IMG/VR virus record: IMGVR_UViG_3300031951_000962
Location: 1-27,924 of that record
Source: a virus
Reading direction: 5' to 3' (one strand)
DNA length: 27,924 nucleotides
Below, in pieces: positions 12,236 through 21,358 of the stretch. The position numbers and the translations under genes were made by a program. The first letter of the stretch is position 1; each line of letters starts with the position of its first letter. The notes under the pieces are model-generated. The model ran no database searches, was not told the DNA's origin, and worked only from the letters and a program-made list of their open reading frames with translations.

Positions 12236-13881
12236 TTAACCTTAGGCCATATCAAAAAGAAGCCATCGATAGCACGTTTCGATACTTTGCCGACAACGAC
12301 GGCAACCCGCTGATTGTTCTGCCCACGGGGACTGGCAAGTCAGTTGTGATTGCAGAGTTTTGTCGCCAGACGCTGACAGATTGGCCAGACACTAAGATTC
12401 TGGTAGTCACTCATGTTCGCGAACTGATCAAGCAGAACCACGACGAACTGAAGACGCTCTGGCCTGAAGCCCCGGCAGGAATCAACTCCGCTGGTCTTAA
12501 GAAGCGTGACTACGAGCCGCCTATCGTATTCTGTGGAATTCAGTCGGTGCATAAGAAGGCATCGAAGTTTGTGAAAGTTGATTTGGTGTTGATTGACGAG
12601 GTGCATCTGGTGCCACGCAAGACCAACACGATGTATCAGCGGTTTCTGAGCAACCTGAAGATTATGAATCCGCACATGCGGGTAATCGGGTTGACTGCGA
12701 CCCCCTACCGGCTGGACTCTGGGCTGCTGCACGCGGGCAAGGAAGCACTGTTTGATGCCGTCTCTTACGAGGCAGAACTGAAGGATATGGTCGATCAGGG
12801 TTACCTTACCCGGCTGATGTCCAAGCAGCCCAAGACCAGACTAGATGTCTCAAGTGTCAGCATCCGTGGTGGCGAGTTCGTAGCCGGTGAACTGGAGCGG
12901 GCAGTGGATCGTACCGATGTCAACGAGTCGGTCGTGCGTGAGATTGTCGTGTTGGGTGCCGAGCGCAAGTCTTGGCTGATTTTCTGCGCAGGTGTTAAAC
13001 ACGCGACCCACATTGCCGAGATCGTCCGCCGGTACGGCGTTAGCTGCGAAACCATTTTTGGTGACACCCCGAGTGCCGAGCGTGACCGGATTGTCCGCGA
13101 CTTCAAGGCAGGCAAGATCCGCGCACTGGCGTCCATGGGGGTATTAACGACGGGGTTCAATGCGCCAATCGTGGACCTGCTCGCCATACTTCGGCCTACA
13201 GAGTCAACCGGCTTGTATATACAAATCATGGGCCGAGGGATGCGTAACTCGCCCGGCAAGGAAGACTGTCTGGTACTGGACTTTGCTGGGAACATTGCAC
13301 GCCATGGGCCGGTAGATCGGGTCAACCCCAAGAAGCCCCGCCAGAGCGACGGAGAAGGCGTAGCGCCGACTAAAACCTGTCCCAAGTGCCAGAGTATCGT
13401 CTTTGCTGGAACGTCTGAATGCCCCGATTGCGGCTACAGATGGCCTCCGACGCCGATAGCCATTGACCAGACGGCAACGACGCTGCCAGTGATGAGCATG
13501 AATGCCCCTTCAGAGTGGTTTAAGGTCAACTCTGTCTCCTACAGGCTACACAAGAAGGCAGGCAGTCCTGACTCTATGCGAGTGGAATACCGCTGCGGGA
13601 TAGCCCTGCACAGCGAATGGGTCTGCTTTGACCATAAAGGCTATCCGCACGATAAGGCACTTCGCTGGTGGCAGCGGCGCATGACAGGGCCCGGTATCCT
13701 GCCTAAGTCAACGGCTGACGCTATTGAGAAGTCCGAATCTCTACGCAAGCCAGCCGAAATTAAGGTTCGCAAGAATGGCAAGTACACAGAAATTGTCGAG
13801 TTTCGGTTTATGTCCGATGTGCAATCGGGAGGCCCGAGGATTCCTGTACCTGCCCCCGCCCGGCATCACTCGACGGGCTAA
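12232..13881 (+). CDS. Superfamily 2 DEAD/DEAH-type helicase
   Basis: A 549-residue SF2 helicase. Q-like region LRPYQKEAI (4-12), Walker A PTGTGKS (31-37), motif II DEVH (122-125), motif III TATPYR (155-160), motif V TTGFN and motif VI QIMGRGMR (331-338) are all present. A zinc ribbon follows (C383, C386, C397, C400; CPKC...CPDCGYRW), then a C-terminal basic domain of about 140 residues. The GTG start overlaps the preceding stop (GTGA). The last 25 residues after KYTEIVEFRF look unlike a domain (Pro-rich, ending HHSTG) and overlap the next gene; the stop may have moved. It should unwind DNA in replication or recombination. Confidence 0.92.
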   Translation: MINLRPYQKEAIDSTFRYFADNDGNPLIVLPTGTGKSVVIAEFCRQTLTDWPDTKILVVTHVRELIKQNHDELKTLWPEAPAGINSAGLKKRDYEPPIVFCGIQSVHKKASKFVKVDLVLIDEVHLVPRKTNTMYQRFLSNLKIMNPHMRVIGLTATPYRLDSGLLHAGKEALFDAVSYEAELKDMVDQGYLTRLMSKQPKTRLDVSSVSIRGGEFVAGELERAVDRTDVNESVVREIVVLGAERKSWLIFCAGVKHATHIAEIVRRYGVSCETIFGDTPSAERDRIVRDFKAGKIRALASMGVLTTGFNAPIVDLLAILRPTESTGLYIQIMGRGMRNSPGKEDCLVLDFAGNIARHGPVDRVNPKKPRQSDGEGVAPTKTCPKCQSIVFAGTSECPDCGYRWPPTPIAIDQTATTLPVMSMNAPSEWFKVNSVSYRLHKKAGSPDSMRVEYRCGIALHSEWVCFDHKGYPHDKALRWWQRRMTGPGILPKSTADAIEKSESLRKPAEIKVRKNGKYTEIVEFRFMSDVQSGGPRIPVPAPARHHSTG

Positions 13882-14119
13882 AAGACTCTGCTCACTTCGC
13901 TGCATGGATGACTACATGATCGACAAATCACCCAACGAGAAACTGGCTTTGAACGATGCTTCAGCGGCTGCGGGGCACTACATCGAAGCCACCGGGATGT
14001 ACAACTTTCTGGACTTTACGCCAGATCAGTTTGACGAGTTTATTGAGTCAATCGTCACAGCTTATGTGGAGTCTCTTCAGGATCAAAGCCCTCAGGAAGA
14101 GCGGACTCGCTTCCCTTGA
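13775..14119 (+). CDS. DUF6511-like zinc-finger protein
   Basis: From ATG 13775 the 114-residue product has a zinc site CPMC (C13, C16) and CSLRC (C39, C43), with REARGFLYLPP between them. It continues DYMIDKSPNEKLALNDASAA and an EFIESIVTAYVES helix, the order I associate with DUF6511 phage proteins. ATG 13817 would cut off C13, so a start upstream is needed to keep the zinc site; this forces about 107 bases of overlap with the helicase gene in another frame. It also overlaps the - strand gene at 14055-14119. Last gene of the rightward operon; no terminator is seen after it. Confidence 0.75.
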   Translation: MASTQKLSSFGLCPMCNREARGFLYLPPPGITRRAKRLCSLRCMDDYMIDKSPNEKLALNDASAAAGHYIEATGMYNFLDFTPDQFDEFIESIVTAYVESLQDQSPQEERTRFP

Positions 14120-14249
14120 CGTATCCATGCCCACGGCAAGACTCTTCGTTGAGATGCAGCATGACTATTCCTGAGTACTTGGAATGGGAGCACCAGCCCT
14201 CGCCGTCATACGTCTTGATAAAGTTCTTGCACTGACCGCAGCGCATCAT
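14055..14249 (-). CDS. Small Cys-rich, probably zinc-binding protein (64 aa)
   Basis: It begins MMRCGQCKNFIKTYDGEGWC and has CxxC (C4, C7), C20 and a later CRGHGY, which suggests a small treble-clef or ribbon zinc site; the C-terminal 20 residues are acidic. It is the last gene of the leftward virion-side block. It makes an ATGA overlap with the phosphoesterase gene (14246-14249), and its 3' 65 bases overlap the end of the + strand DUF6511 gene. No function known. Confidence 0.75.
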   Translation of the reverse strand: MMRCGQCKNFIKTYDGEGWCSHSKYSGIVMLHLNEESCRGHGYVKGSESALPEGFDPEETPHKL

Positions 14250-15247
14250 ACTCGTTGCCCTCTGAAGTAAGCCTGCCCGTTAATTACTACGCACATTTCA
14301 GGTTCCAAAAGCCGCCCATCCCTGAATGTCAGCACCGCAAAGCCCGATGCCCAGTTAAGCGGCCCAGCCTCTGTATAGTGAAACTGTGGCCCCTTGGGTT
14401 CTGCCAGAGTGCCTGTGTCTACGCCGTACCTACGGCCACGGTAATCGCCCCACGGGGTGTATTGGAGCTTGTGCAGGTGTCCATGGACGTAATTGACCCC
14501 AGAGCGTAAAGCGCTGTTATACGCCGCGTGGATGCCTCCACCCACAGGCCGATGCCGGATAACCGTCCAGCTCTCACTTTCTGCATTAACATGCACCGCC
14601 CAGCCAGCCCGCCAACGCGGCAAGTAGTCGAGCAGCATTGCCCCCGGCATCTCCTCCATCTCTGGGGCATTGGTGCACAGGTAGTTCTCAAAGCGGGCAT
14701 CGTGATTGCCAATCGTGCGGATCAACTTTGCCTTGCCAGCAGCCCTCTCAATTTCGCCGCAGCGATCCTGAACGGCATGGATCTCTTCCTTAAGTTCCGG
14801 CTGTTTCTCCCAAAGGGATCTGGGGTGCCTGCTGATCCGGGCCCCATCCAAGATGTCTCCATTCAGGATGACTAAAGCCGGACTAAGCGACTTGACTAAC
14901 TTGCAGAAGGCTTCGTGCGCAGGGGTAACGATTTGGGGCCAGTAGTGCGCGTCAGAAGCTATCAGAACAATGGCATCGCTGACATCAACGTGCATCTCGG
15001 TTTCATAACGCCTTGCCCTATCTTCAGACAACTTGGTAATGGCGTTGCCAACTATCGTTTTTTTACTGGTGTTGGAGGTAGGCGGGATTACACTTGGAAG
15101 CGATATTCCGTACTTCTTCTCCATGCTTCGTCGTCGGGAAGCCGCTGCCCTAGTGGCCATTTTTAAGTATTTTGCTACGGCAGATGGAGAACCTAGTCTA
15201 TTCCAAGCGTCAATAAACTCTTCGTCACTGATTCGCTTTGACATCAT
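14246..15247 (-). CDS. Calcineurin-like metallophosphoesterase with N-terminal HTH
   Basis: A 333-residue protein. Residues 5-45 look like a helix-turn-helix (DEEFIDAWNRLGSPSAVAKY). The catalytic domain follows with all metallophosphoesterase motifs: SDAHYW (D99, H101), NGDILDG (D131), GNHD (N171, H172, D173) and HGHLH (H235, H237, H239). It hydrolyses phosphoesters with two metal ions; the substrate (nucleotide, RNA or DNA) is unknown. ATG 15247 or ATG 15244 may be used, the second being better spaced from AAAGG. It overlaps the upstream small gene by about 20 bases. Placement between virion genes and the end of the operon is common in such phages. Confidence 0.88.
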   Translation of the reverse strand: MMSKRISDEEFIDAWNRLGSPSAVAKYLKMATRAAASRRRSMEKKYGISLPSVIPPTSNTSKKTIVGNAITKLSEDRARRYETEMHVDVSDAIVLIASDAHYWPQIVTPAHEAFCKLVKSLSPALVILNGDILDGARISRHPRSLWEKQPELKEEIHAVQDRCGEIERAAGKAKLIRTIGNHDARFENYLCTNAPEMEEMPGAMLLDYLPRWRAGWAVHVNAESESWTVIRHRPVGGGIHAAYNSALRSGVNYVHGHLHKLQYTPWGDYRGRRYGVDTGTLAEPKGPQFHYTEAGPLNWASGFAVLTFRDGRLLEPEMCVVINGQAYFRGQRV

Positions 15248-15458
15248 TCACCTTTAACTGGATCCCAAGCTCTTGTCGGCGCTTGTGAGTCTTCTTATCG
15301 TCGCGAACGGCTCGCCATTCCAGATGGCCATCGACAAGGCGGAATTCTTCCCTGTGTACCAAGGCGCAGTCGCAACACTCTGTATGCGTATACCCACGGA
15401 CGCGATACCACTTTCCGTCCTCAATCTGGACAGGAGTGTACTTGTCCTTCTTTTTCAT
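15225..15458 (-). CDS. Small conserved phage protein with ECCDCALVH motif (77 aa)
   Basis: It begins MKKKDKYTPVQIEDGKWYRV, then CCDC with ALVHREEFRLVDGHLEW, followed by a basic tail (RDDKKTHKRRQ). The CxDCxLVH plus short beta hairpin is a familiar small phage protein pattern; a zinc or nucleic-acid role is possible but not shown. It lies 10 bases after the 1138-aa gene and overlaps the phosphoesterase start. Confidence 0.8.
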   Translation of the reverse strand: MKKKDKYTPVQIEDGKWYRVRGYTHTECCDCALVHREEFRLVDGHLEWRAVRDDKKTHKRRQELGIQLKVNDVKANQ

Positions 15459-15468
15459 GGGCTTGACT

Positions 15469-18400
15469 CTACCTGCTTGCGTAGCGTCTTAGCAAGAGTT
15501 CTTCCTGCGGGGTGTAGACGGGACCGCCACGAGCCTTTTTGACGCGCTGGGCTTCCATTTCATGGAGCTTTTGAGCGTAGGTCGTAGCCGATTCGGGAGT
15601 ATCAAAAATACCAAGGTGCCGCCCGGTTCTCATGTACTGATTAATAGCGTCTTTTTCCGACACAATCCGACCATTGATTACAGTCGGGATCAATACCTCT
15701 TTGCCATTAATATTGACGCTCATAGAGCGAACAGTGCTGACAGTCCCATCCGGATTTCGGACAGCCGGGAGTTTGCTGACATCGATGTTGCCGGGGGTTA
15801 CAAGACCGCCTTCGGCCATGTTTCTCGCTTGAATAGCCGCAAAGAGTTTCTGCCGCTTCTCTAAAGGAGTTGCGTTAAAGTTTTGTGCGCTCATCAGAAA
15901 GTCTTTGTTAAGACCCAGCGAAGTCAGATATTGACTTAACTTGTCCTTTTGCTCGCTAGTCAGGCTTTCGTAGGTATACGGCTCAGCCTCAGGAGCAGCG
16001 GGTTCCTCAGCGGGAGCAGCGGCAGGTTCTTCCTCAGACTCGGGCTCAACAGGTTCTTCTAAGTTTCCTTCAAAGCCACCAACAAAAATATCTTCTGCCA
16101 TTTCTTTCTGCCGTTGCTTTTGGCGAAGTTCCCGCTCCTCACCGGCTACAGCGGTCTTACCAGAACTGTACAAAGCACGGGGCATTACATCTGAGACGGC
16201 ATTAGCAAGTTTCTTAACCCTGCCAGCGGCATCAACAGAAAAGTCAATATCAGCCGCGACTTTAGCAAGCTTTTGCACGCCGTTTGGATCAAGCAACAAC
16301 TCTTTAATGGCTTCGTCGGTTTTGCCAGACATTTTAGCGGCATTAATACGCGACATTAGAATGGTAATTTTCTGAGGAATGCTGGTAATTCTGTCGCGAT
16401 AAATAGACATAACTTTTGGAACACTCAGGCCCTTAGCCTTTTGCTCCAAAACGTCAAGCTTTTCAGTGCCAACACTCATGCCAACCTTGCTGATGTCGGC
16501 TTGAGAAACCTTGTCAGCCAACAACCCAACCTTCCGAAGCGCAGGCTGGAAAGCAGAACCAAAGATCTGATCTAAGGCATCTTTGTTTTTTGGGTCCATT
16601 AAATAATTAACAAACCCGCTTGGATTGTTGTCAGCTAAATCAACGACTTCAGCACGAAGAGTGCGGCGAACAGCCCGAGCTGATTCAGCATCAAGATCGC
16701 CAATATCACGCATCAACTTGGCTCTAGCGCCGGGATCAACCATAAACGAGCGAGCCAATGCGTTATAATTTGGCGCATCAAATTTAGTCAAAGCGTTATC
16801 AGAAATACGCTTCTGAGCTGCGTTTGCGGCATCATCAAGAGCGTCAATTCTTGCCCTGACTTGAGAATCGTCTAAAAGAGCAGTCGTAAGCTTTTCTCTT
16901 AAGCCGGGAATCTGATTAATAATTCCTTCTTTAGTCTTTATGTAACTTGCCAACTTGGAAGGCTTGATGACCCCATCTTCTATAACCTTGTCATAAATGT
17001 CGCTAATGATGGAATCTTCGGCTACCTTAAATCCCTCTTCCTTTCCAGCAGCACGAACAAACTGATTGAAAGATTCGGTATTCTTTAGAATAACGGGGGC
17101 AACTTGAGTTGCATAGGTTTTAGAGTCGATGTCCTTGATGCCTTGAGCACCAAAAGGAACGCCAACTTTCTGCCAGTATTCTCGGTCAACTGCACGCAGC
17201 TTTTCGCTAAATTCACCCGGAATGGTTTTTCTCGCCTCATCAAAGGCATCTTCAAGCTGCTCAACTCTCCGAAGAGAGTCAGGGCTCATTCGGCCACGCT
17301 TTAATTTGTTAATTGCGCGTTTTAAAGAGTCTACGTTTTCAAAAGACAGCGTGGGATAAACCCGAACAATATCGCCTGTGCTTGGAGACAACTCTTCTGC
17401 TGGCTTAAGAAACTTCATAACTTGTTTGTCAAGTTCAGTTCCTTTGCCAAAAATATCTCTCAAGTTGTTCTGTTCAACAAAATCATAAATTTGCTGTACG
17501 CCTTCTGGGGGCATTTCAACCCCCTTGGCAACGGCATCATCAGTAAGAGCCTTGTACTTTGGAGACATCTCATCTCCAACAACTTTTTTCCTAGCTTCAA
17601 TCAATCCCTCAATTCGCTCTCCAAGAGCTTCTTTTGTAGTCGTAGGCTCAAACCCAGAGGCAATGTCTTCAATTCTCTTGGACAGAACTTCTCTGCGCTG
17701 AACCACATTGCCAACATCAAGTCCAGAGGCAACCTGTTTTCCCGGCTTATAATCAGGGTCAAATACAGATCGCTCAGCACCCTTGGCTTCATAGCGACTG
17801 CCAAAAATCTTTTCAACCTTGCTCCGCATATCCCCCTTTAAGCCAGCCAAGGTATCATTTACTTGTTGACGAAAAACAGGATCTGTTTTAGCAAGACGAA
17901 TGACTTGCTGTCTAATAATTGGGTTGTCAGCCATTGCAACAAACAATGGAGCGTCTTTTCCGGTTGCAAACTTAGACGCTTCGCTGGCTTCTTTCAAAAT
18001 TTCATCAATGGACTTTGTGCCTTGCTCTTGAACGGCAAAATCAAGCAATCGTTTAGCAGCGCCAGTAATAATTTGTTGCTCTGTTTCAGAGGGTTTCCCT
18101 TTAAGAACAACTTGTTTAACCATATCGACTGCACGAGAAACAACTGGAGCAGATTGCTCTGCCAAATTAGCCGCAGTTTCTCGTTTAGCTGCGCTTGCTC
18201 CACCGGCCAAAAGAGCCCCGGCAAGCCTTCCAGCGCCAGACTCTTCTCCAAAAACAGCCTTTTCAGCCGCAGCTCCACCACGGCCACCTATATCAGCGGC
18301 AACGCCAGTTAAAAACTCTCCAGCAGATCTCCCTGCTACGAGCAATGGCTTTGCTTTTCCAATTAGACCTAAAGGATCTGTTGCAGATTCTACCCCTGCA

Positions 18401-18885
18401 CCAACAATTTCAGTAACGAGACCGGGAGCGGTTAAGTCGCGAGCTCCTGTAACGCGAGCCGCAGCCCTTTGTTTTTCGCCATACTTTTCTGCAAGTTTAG
18501 AAAGGCTTGGGAAGTAACCGCTTTGTCGCAGCATTTCCATGCGCTCTTCTACGCCCATCTTTTCGCGCTGAGAACGCTCTTGCATCTCACGACCTTTACG
18601 CATCATTTCTGCGCCAGTTTCGTAAGCAGCGCCAATGGCAGAAGTAGTTCCAGTAAGACCTCTTTTTGCAGCGTTAATCAAATAGTCAATAACACCAACT
18701 TCCTCTTGCGGCTCCCCCGATACAGCAGGGGCTGGTTTGGAAGTGGGCGAAGGAGCAACAGGCTCAGAAACATACTTTTCTCCAGCAAGCATTCTCAAAG
18801 TTTCTTCAGAAAGTTTGGAATAGTCACCACTTTTAATGGCTTCCAACTCTTCATCTGAAAGCTTGCTGTAGTCAATGTTTGCCAT
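15469..18885 (-). CDS. Very large virion-associated protein (1138 aa), probable internal/ejection protein
   Basis: It begins MANIDYSKLSDEELEAIKSG with a repeated DYSKLSxE motif (about 5-11 and 21-27). It is mostly long helices with Ala/Lys/Glu-rich segments, an acidic Pro/Glu linker (EEPVEPESEEEPAAAPAEEP, about 925-950), and a C-terminal domain (about 1040-1120). That domain, seen in PDGTVSTVRSMSVNING, VLIPTVINGR and GIFDTPESATTYAQKLHE, I have seen in other large phage virion proteins. ATG 18885 is preceded by AAAGAGG. Codons are more A/T-rich than in most of the window. Candidate DNA-ejection protein; no lytic active site is obvious. Confidence 0.75.
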   Translation of the reverse strand: MANIDYSKLSDEELEAIKSGDYSKLSEETLRMLAGEKYVSEPVAPSPTSKPAPAVSGEPQEEVGVIDYLINAAKRGLTGTTSAIGAAYETGAEMMRKGREMQERSQREKMGVEERMEMLRQSGYFPSLSKLAEKYGEKQRAAARVTGARDLTAPGLVTEIVGAGVESATDPLGLIGKAKPLLVAGRSAGEFLTGVAADIGGRGGAAAEKAVFGEESGAGRLAGALLAGGASAAKRETAANLAEQSAPVVSRAVDMVKQVVLKGKPSETEQQIITGAAKRLLDFAVQEQGTKSIDEILKEASEASKFATGKDAPLFVAMADNPIIRQQVIRLAKTDPVFRQQVNDTLAGLKGDMRSKVEKIFGSRYEAKGAERSVFDPDYKPGKQVASGLDVGNVVQRREVLSKRIEDIASGFEPTTTKEALGERIEGLIEARKKVVGDEMSPKYKALTDDAVAKGVEMPPEGVQQIYDFVEQNNLRDIFGKGTELDKQVMKFLKPAEELSPSTGDIVRVYPTLSFENVDSLKRAINKLKRGRMSPDSLRRVEQLEDAFDEARKTIPGEFSEKLRAVDREYWQKVGVPFGAQGIKDIDSKTYATQVAPVILKNTESFNQFVRAAGKEEGFKVAEDSIISDIYDKVIEDGVIKPSKLASYIKTKEGIINQIPGLREKLTTALLDDSQVRARIDALDDAANAAQKRISDNALTKFDAPNYNALARSFMVDPGARAKLMRDIGDLDAESARAVRRTLRAEVVDLADNNPSGFVNYLMDPKNKDALDQIFGSAFQPALRKVGLLADKVSQADISKVGMSVGTEKLDVLEQKAKGLSVPKVMSIYRDRITSIPQKITILMSRINAAKMSGKTDEAIKELLLDPNGVQKLAKVAADIDFSVDAAGRVKKLANAVSDVMPRALYSSGKTAVAGEERELRQKQRQKEMAEDIFVGGFEGNLEEPVEPESEEEPAAAPAEEPAAPEAEPYTYESLTSEQKDKLSQYLTSLGLNKDFLMSAQNFNATPLEKRQKLFAAIQARNMAEGGLVTPGNIDVSKLPAVRNPDGTVSTVRSMSVNINGKEVLIPTVINGRIVSEKDAINQYMRTGRHLGIFDTPESATTYAQKLHEMEAQRVKKARGGPVYTPQEELLLRRYASR

Positions 18886-18899
18886 GTAATAGTCCTCTT

Positions 18900-20102
18900 T
18901 TATTTCTTTTTAGCCTGTTCGCGGCGTAAAAGTTCATCTGCGGCCAATTGCGCAGGTGTTTTAACTTCACTACCAGCAGGTGGGCCTTCGCTTCTTCTGC
19001 GATTTCTCCTTTCGTTAACGCTAATATAAGGCGAGTCAAAAATGTCTTCAGGAAGATTTGTTAAACCAGCACCAGAATAAATGTTTTTCAACCGTTTTCT
19101 TGAATTGTTGTATTGATTGGCGTAGTACGCCTCGTAAGTTTCAAGCAGCTCTTTCTTTTGCTCGTTGGTCAAGTCACCAGCGCCGCCAGTAAAGAACTTG
19201 GAAATAGCATTGGTTACGCGCTGAGCAAAAGATCCTGCTCCAACAACGCTTTCAACTTCAGCCATACTAAGCTGCTTGTCTCCAGAAATTGTCGCAAGAG
19301 ATCTATTAAGTTGAGCCTCAGCTTGCGGGTTTCCCTTAATAGCAAGGCCAAGATTGCTCAAACCCTCATTAATTGTGGTCAGCCTATCCTTTGGACCAGA
19401 AAGAGTTGAGGCAACTTCTAAACGAATAGAACGCACATCTGCGGGGCTGAGTCCGCTAGAATCAGCGGCTCCAATTGAATTAAGCTCACGCTGTGCAGCC
19501 CGTTTTTCTTCAGTTGATCTTTTAGGGTCATTAATAATTGACTGAAGATCAATGATCTTTTGAGCATCGGCTTGAAGAGACTTTGGCCTTCCCTTCTGAG
19601 CCTCAATCATCATTTGCCTTTGAGCCAAAGAGGTCAGGCCACGCATAGCAGATTCTTGAGTCTTTTGCGCCTCAGTGAGACCGTACTTAGCCCCCATCTC
19701 TTCAAGGGCAGCGATCTTAGCCAGCCGCTCTTTCTCAGCTTGCTTTTGTTCCTGACCGTACTCGCCAACGTCGCGCAAGAAGGTATACAGGTTCTGTCGC
19801 TCATAAAAGCGAGGATCACCCTCAGTTCGCGGAGCAGCAAGTTTTTGCGCAAGACCCATCAACGCCTCTTTACGGCTGGGGGCCTCTAGCAACTTGAGCC
19901 TTGCTGCTTGAATTTTTTCAAGGACCTTACGGTTCTTTTTCGCCTCAGAAGAAGCAGAGGACAACTGATTGCGAAGTTCCGCAATAGACGCTAATGAATC
20001 AAGAGGTCCAGAGGGAGCCTCTTCATCAGCGGTCTCGTCAACGGTCTCGTCCTGAAGTTCGTCTTCAAGACCTGCTTCTTCGTCTTCATCAAAAAGAGCC
20101 AT
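18900..20102 (-). CDS. Coiled-coil virion protein (400 aa), function unknown
   Basis: A strongly acidic N terminus (MALFDEDEEAGLEDELQDET) leads into long helices (AELRNQLSSASSEAKKNRKV and EQKQAEKERLAKIAALEEMG), a middle region with GAGSFAQRVTNAISKFFTGG and a basic C terminus ending EQAKKK. No family is recognised. It lies between two proteins of virion type, with 20-base and 14-base gaps, and shares their A/T-rich codons. The start follows GGAG. Confidence 0.7.
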   Translation of the reverse strand: MALFDEDEEAGLEDELQDETVDETADEEAPSGPLDSLASIAELRNQLSSASSEAKKNRKVLEKIQAARLKLLEAPSRKEALMGLAQKLAAPRTEGDPRFYERQNLYTFLRDVGEYGQEQKQAEKERLAKIAALEEMGAKYGLTEAQKTQESAMRGLTSLAQRQMMIEAQKGRPKSLQADAQKIIDLQSIINDPKRSTEEKRAAQRELNSIGAADSSGLSPADVRSIRLEVASTLSGPKDRLTTINEGLSNLGLAIKGNPQAEAQLNRSLATISGDKQLSMAEVESVVGAGSFAQRVTNAISKFFTGGAGDLTNEQKKELLETYEAYYANQYNNSRKRLKNIYSGAGLTNLPEDIFDSPYISVNERRNRRRSEGPPAGSEVKTPAQLAADELLRREQAKKK

Positions 20103-20122
20103 AGCTTACTCCGTTAACCGCC

Positions 20123-21358
20123 CTACGGCGCGTCCTTTTTAGGGAAGTACTTTTCAATGAGTTCTAAAATCTCATTAACACCAGCGCCGCCAGTAATGAT
20201 CTTTTTAATCAGTGGATCCTCACCCGCAGAGCCCGGCGTTTCAGACTTTTCAACTATTGTGGTTTGCGGAAGCTGAATGCTTTTAAGGATTTCAGCCATG
20301 AAAGCAAGCTTGCGCTCCGGATCCTTCTCCTGCTCAAGAAAGTCCTTGTAAGCAAGTTCCAGATTCTTCTGCTTCATCTCGCGCTCTTTCTCGCCAATGT
20401 CCATATAGGTCTTGGCTTCGCGACCACCCAGAACCTGTTCCGTCTCGGCAGCGCTCATATACTTATCAGCCAAAGCCCGAAGGTTCTCAGCATCCTTGAG
20501 CGACAGCTCGCCACGAGTACTACCAATACGGCTCAACAGTTCAGCGTCTGCCGAAGTCAACTGACCCGCAGCCCTGCCGATGTCAGCAAGTCGAGAAGCG
20601 TCCTCGCCCGTCAACTGACCAATTTTCCCGCCAATGCCAGAAATACGCTCAACGTCGCGAGCGAAGATGTCCGCTGCCTGACCATAACCAGCCTGCAACG
20701 CCTTGCTCTGCTCACCCAAAACAGACTGCTGGACATCGCGTAGGGCACGAGCGCCAAACTCTCCCATACGGGTACTGCCCGGACCCACGCCAAACTGACC
20801 AGAGCGAATGAACTCTTCGCCTACCGCCGGGAGATACTTTTCCTGAAGTTGCTTTACACCAACATCTGCGATTTGTTCAACAACCGCTTTGGTGTACGGA
20901 TTCATGTATTCCGCAGCAGCTTCAGGGAAAGTCCTTGCCGCATAGGCAAGATAAGGCTGCGCCGCCGCTACCCCAGAAGCACCCGCTGCCTTAGAGAAGT
21001 AGTCCCTCGCAGCACCGGCCCCAGACATCTTCTCTGCCCTAGAGAGCGCATCTTCCGCAGCCCCAAGGCCGCTGTACTTCTTAGACGCCCCCAAGGCATC
21101 GTAAGCCTCTTTCAGCGACGGCTTGTATGCTCCAGCCGCTGTCTTGGCCTTCTCAAATCCTTCGCGCTCAGTGGTTGTAAAGTCCGCAATACGCGGGCCG
21201 GTATAGGTCGCATAAGGAAGATCGCCAATGGCTTTAGACTTGCCAAGGATGTCCGCAGCGTATTCGTTATACCACGCAGGCAACTGAATGCTGCTCGTAG
21301 TCGTTGACGAACCAGCAGTCGGGGCTTTGCCACCGAACAAAAAGTCTACGATGCTCAT
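20123..21358 (-). CDS. Probable virion protein (411 aa) with YMNPYTKAVVEQ motif
   Basis: It begins MSIVDFLFGGKAPTAGSSTT, and after a short N-terminal Trp/Tyr region (LPAWYNEYAADILGKSKAIG) is helical and rich in Ala/Gly. The segment EYMNPYTKAVVEQIADV and FGVGPGSTRMGEFGARAL resemble internal head/injection proteins of environmental podoviruses. Repeated short LTSADAELLSRIG-like units run from about 240 to 300. ATG 21358 overlaps the previous gene by one base (TAATG). Role inferred from context and style only. Confidence 0.7.
   Translation of the reverse strand: MSIVDFLFGGKAPTAGSSTTTSSIQLPAWYNEYAADILGKSKAIGDLPYATYTGPRIADFTTTEREGFEKAKTAAGAYKPSLKEAYDALGASKKYSGLGAAEDALSRAEKMSGAGAARDYFSKAAGASGVAAAQPYLAYAARTFPEAAAEYMNPYTKAVVEQIADVGVKQLQEKYLPAVGEEFIRSGQFGVGPGSTRMGEFGARALRDVQQSVLGEQSKALQAGYGQAADIFARDVERISGIGGKIGQLTGEDASRLADIGRAAGQLTSADAELLSRIGSTRGELSLKDAENLRALADKYMSAAETEQVLGGREAKTYMDIGEKEREMKQKNLELAYKDFLEQEKDPERKLAFMAEILKSIQLPQTTIVEKSETPGSAGEDPLIKKIITGGAGVNEILELIEKYFPKKDAP

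Noticed and set aside
12801-13385. 194-residue - strand ORF opposite the helicase
   Set aside because: Antisense to conserved helicase motifs; Ser/Arg-rich shadow composition.
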